Origin: DASWRT01 sp036403035
GTDB lineage: Bacteria; Pseudomonadota; Alphaproteobacteria; ATCC43930; CGMCC-115725
NCBI GenBank assembly: GCA_036403035.1
Contig: DASWRT010000466.1
Coordinates: forward strand, 1 to 5,583
Direction of reading: 5' to 3'
DNA length: 5,583 bases
The notes below the pieces were generated by a model. That model saw only the letters and a list, made by a program, of their open reading frames with translations. It ran no database searches and was not told the DNA's origin. Of the stretch, positions 4,638-5,583 are shown one piece after another. The stretch's first letter is position 1; every line of letters begins with the position of its first letter. The translations under genes were made by a program, and so were the position numbers.

Positions 4638-5583
4638 TCAGTCCGCGAGATCCGGCGTCGCGTCGCGCGGGATGATCGCGCCACGATGTCCGATCACCGC
4701 GCCGGCAAGCCGGTTGCCGGCGCGGGCCGCCGCCGTCGGCGGGGTACCAACGAGACGGCGTCCAAGATAACCGCCGTTGAAGGCGTCGCCGGCCGCGGTC
4801 GTGTCGACCGGACGGAGCGGCTGCGTCGGCACCGGCGTCCGGCTGCTGCCGCCATCCTCGCCGACGCGATCGATGACGACGCAGCCGTCGCGGCCGAGCT
4901 TCAGCGCCAATTCGGCGACCCCGGCCGCATGGTAGCGGGCGATCGTCGCCTCGGCGTCGGCATCGCCGAACAAGGCGGCCTCGTCATCGGCGGTCGGCAG
5001 GCCGATATCGACCTCGGCGAGGAAGCGGGCGACCGTGCGCTGCGCGGTTTCCCGGTCCGGCCAGTTCGTCGCGCGGTAGTTGCTGTCGAACGCGACGCGG
5101 GCGCCGCGGGCGCGGGCGCGGGCGAGCGCTTCGCCGAACCGGTCGCGCGCCTCCGCCGCCAGCACCGAGAGCGTGATCGCCGAGAAGTAGATGAGGTCGT
5201 ACTCCGTGGCGAGCCGGGCGAGCAGCGGCAGCGTGCTCGGCTCGACGAAGAGCGAGCGCACCGCCGCCGCCAACCGGTAGTGGAAGAATCGGCGCTCGCC
5301 GTGCTCGTCGATCCGGATGATGTAGAGGCCGGGCAACCGTCCGGGGAGCCGCGCCACGTGGTCCGCGCCGATGCCTTCCTCGCGCCACATCGCGAGCATG
5401 CGGTCGCTGTAGGGATCGTCGCCGAGCGCCGTCACGTAATCGACGGCGACGCGGTCGCGCGGCGTGCTCCGGGCGAGGTAGACCGAAGTGTTGAGCGTAT
5501 CGCCGCCGAATGCGAGCGACAGCGTCGTCTCGTCCCGCTGGCTCAACTCGATCATGCATTCGCCGACCGCTGCGATCCGTGCT
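4638..5583 (-). CDS. kdgK: 2-keto-3-deoxygluconate kinase, PfkB family (partial at the N-terminus)
   Basis: This cytosolic sugar-acid kinase phosphorylates 2-keto-3-deoxy-D-gluconate with ATP to KDPG, which KDPG aldolase then splits to pyruvate and glyceraldehyde-3-phosphate. The visible 314 residues start ARIAAVGECMIEL, the usual KdgK N-terminus, so the true start lies a few codons beyond the right edge; the ATG at 5555 is the internal Met of ECMIEL. Family features follow in order: FGGDTLNTSVYLAR (about residues 25-38), the substrate-contact region RRFFHYR (about 97-103), FDSNYRATNW (165-174), and the PfkB signature DTTAAGDAFNGGYL (260-273) with the catalytic Asp266 in the anion hole. The length is normal, so the frame is intact apart from the edge. 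A related sugar-acid kinase specificity is possible. It usually serves hexuronate or pectin catabolism; no partner genes are visible here. Confidence 0.9.
   Translation of the reverse strand, partial: ARIAAVGECMIELSQRDETTLSLAFGGDTLNTSVYLARSTPRDRVAVDYVTALGDDPYSDRMLAMWREEGIGADHVARLPGRLPGLYIIRIDEHGERRFFHYRLAAAVRSLFVEPSTLPLLARLATEYDLIYFSAITLSVLAAEARDRFGEALARARARGARVAFDSNYRATNWPDRETAQRTVARFLAEVDIGLPTADDEAALFGDADAEATIARYHAAGVAELALKLGRDGCVVIDRVGEDGGSSRTPVPTQPLRPVDTTAAGDAFNGGYLGRRLVGTPPTAAARAGNRLAGAVIGHRGAIIPRDATPDLAD

Overview
The window is GC-rich, densely coding DNA from a bacterial chromosome. The codon use (strong G/C third positions), the TauA/TauC-type transporter, the 17-kDa-antigen-like lipoprotein and the hydroxypyruvate-reductase-type dehydrogenase suggest an alphaproteobacterium, probably of the Hyphomicrobiales (Rhizobiales). 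That placement is inference, because no rRNA or other phylogenetic marker is present. I see no tRNA, rRNA, CRISPR array, insertion sequence or phage gene.

Layout. Positions 1-1469 (minus) hold two genes of an ABC import operon. The periplasmic substrate-binding protein comes first, followed by the permease, which runs off the left edge; an ATPase is expected beyond it. Divergently, after a 262-base regulatory gap, comes a D-2-hydroxyacid dehydrogenase of the glyoxylate/hydroxypyruvate reductase type (1732-2673, plus). It converges on crcB (2735-3178, minus), the fluoride channel gene. About 175 bases upstream of crcB lies a fluoride riboswitch aptamer (3355-3406, minus) with P1, P3 and the pseudoknot all intact, and a plausible promoter sits directly in front of it. 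The leader between aptamer and start codon can form several stems, one of which contains the crcB Shine-Dalgarno sequence.

Further right are two small predicted lipoprotein genes placed head to head. One is an unrecognised lipoprotein (3524-3979, minus) and the other a glycine-zipper 17-kDa surface-antigen-like lipoprotein (4033-4530, plus). The window ends in a PfkB-family 2-keto-3-deoxygluconate kinase (4638-5583, minus). Its reading frame continues to the window edge, and the family-typical N-terminus lies upstream of the first visible ATG.

How the genes work together. Most are separate one-gene units arranged as divergent or convergent pairs. The transporter genes form one operon. The riboswitch-crcB unit is a self-contained fluoride sensor and exporter. 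The dehydrogenase and KDG kinase are both carbon-acid metabolism enzymes, but nothing in the sequence ties them to one pathway. The best candidate for something worth studying is the riboswitch together with its long structured leader; the aptamer class itself is known.
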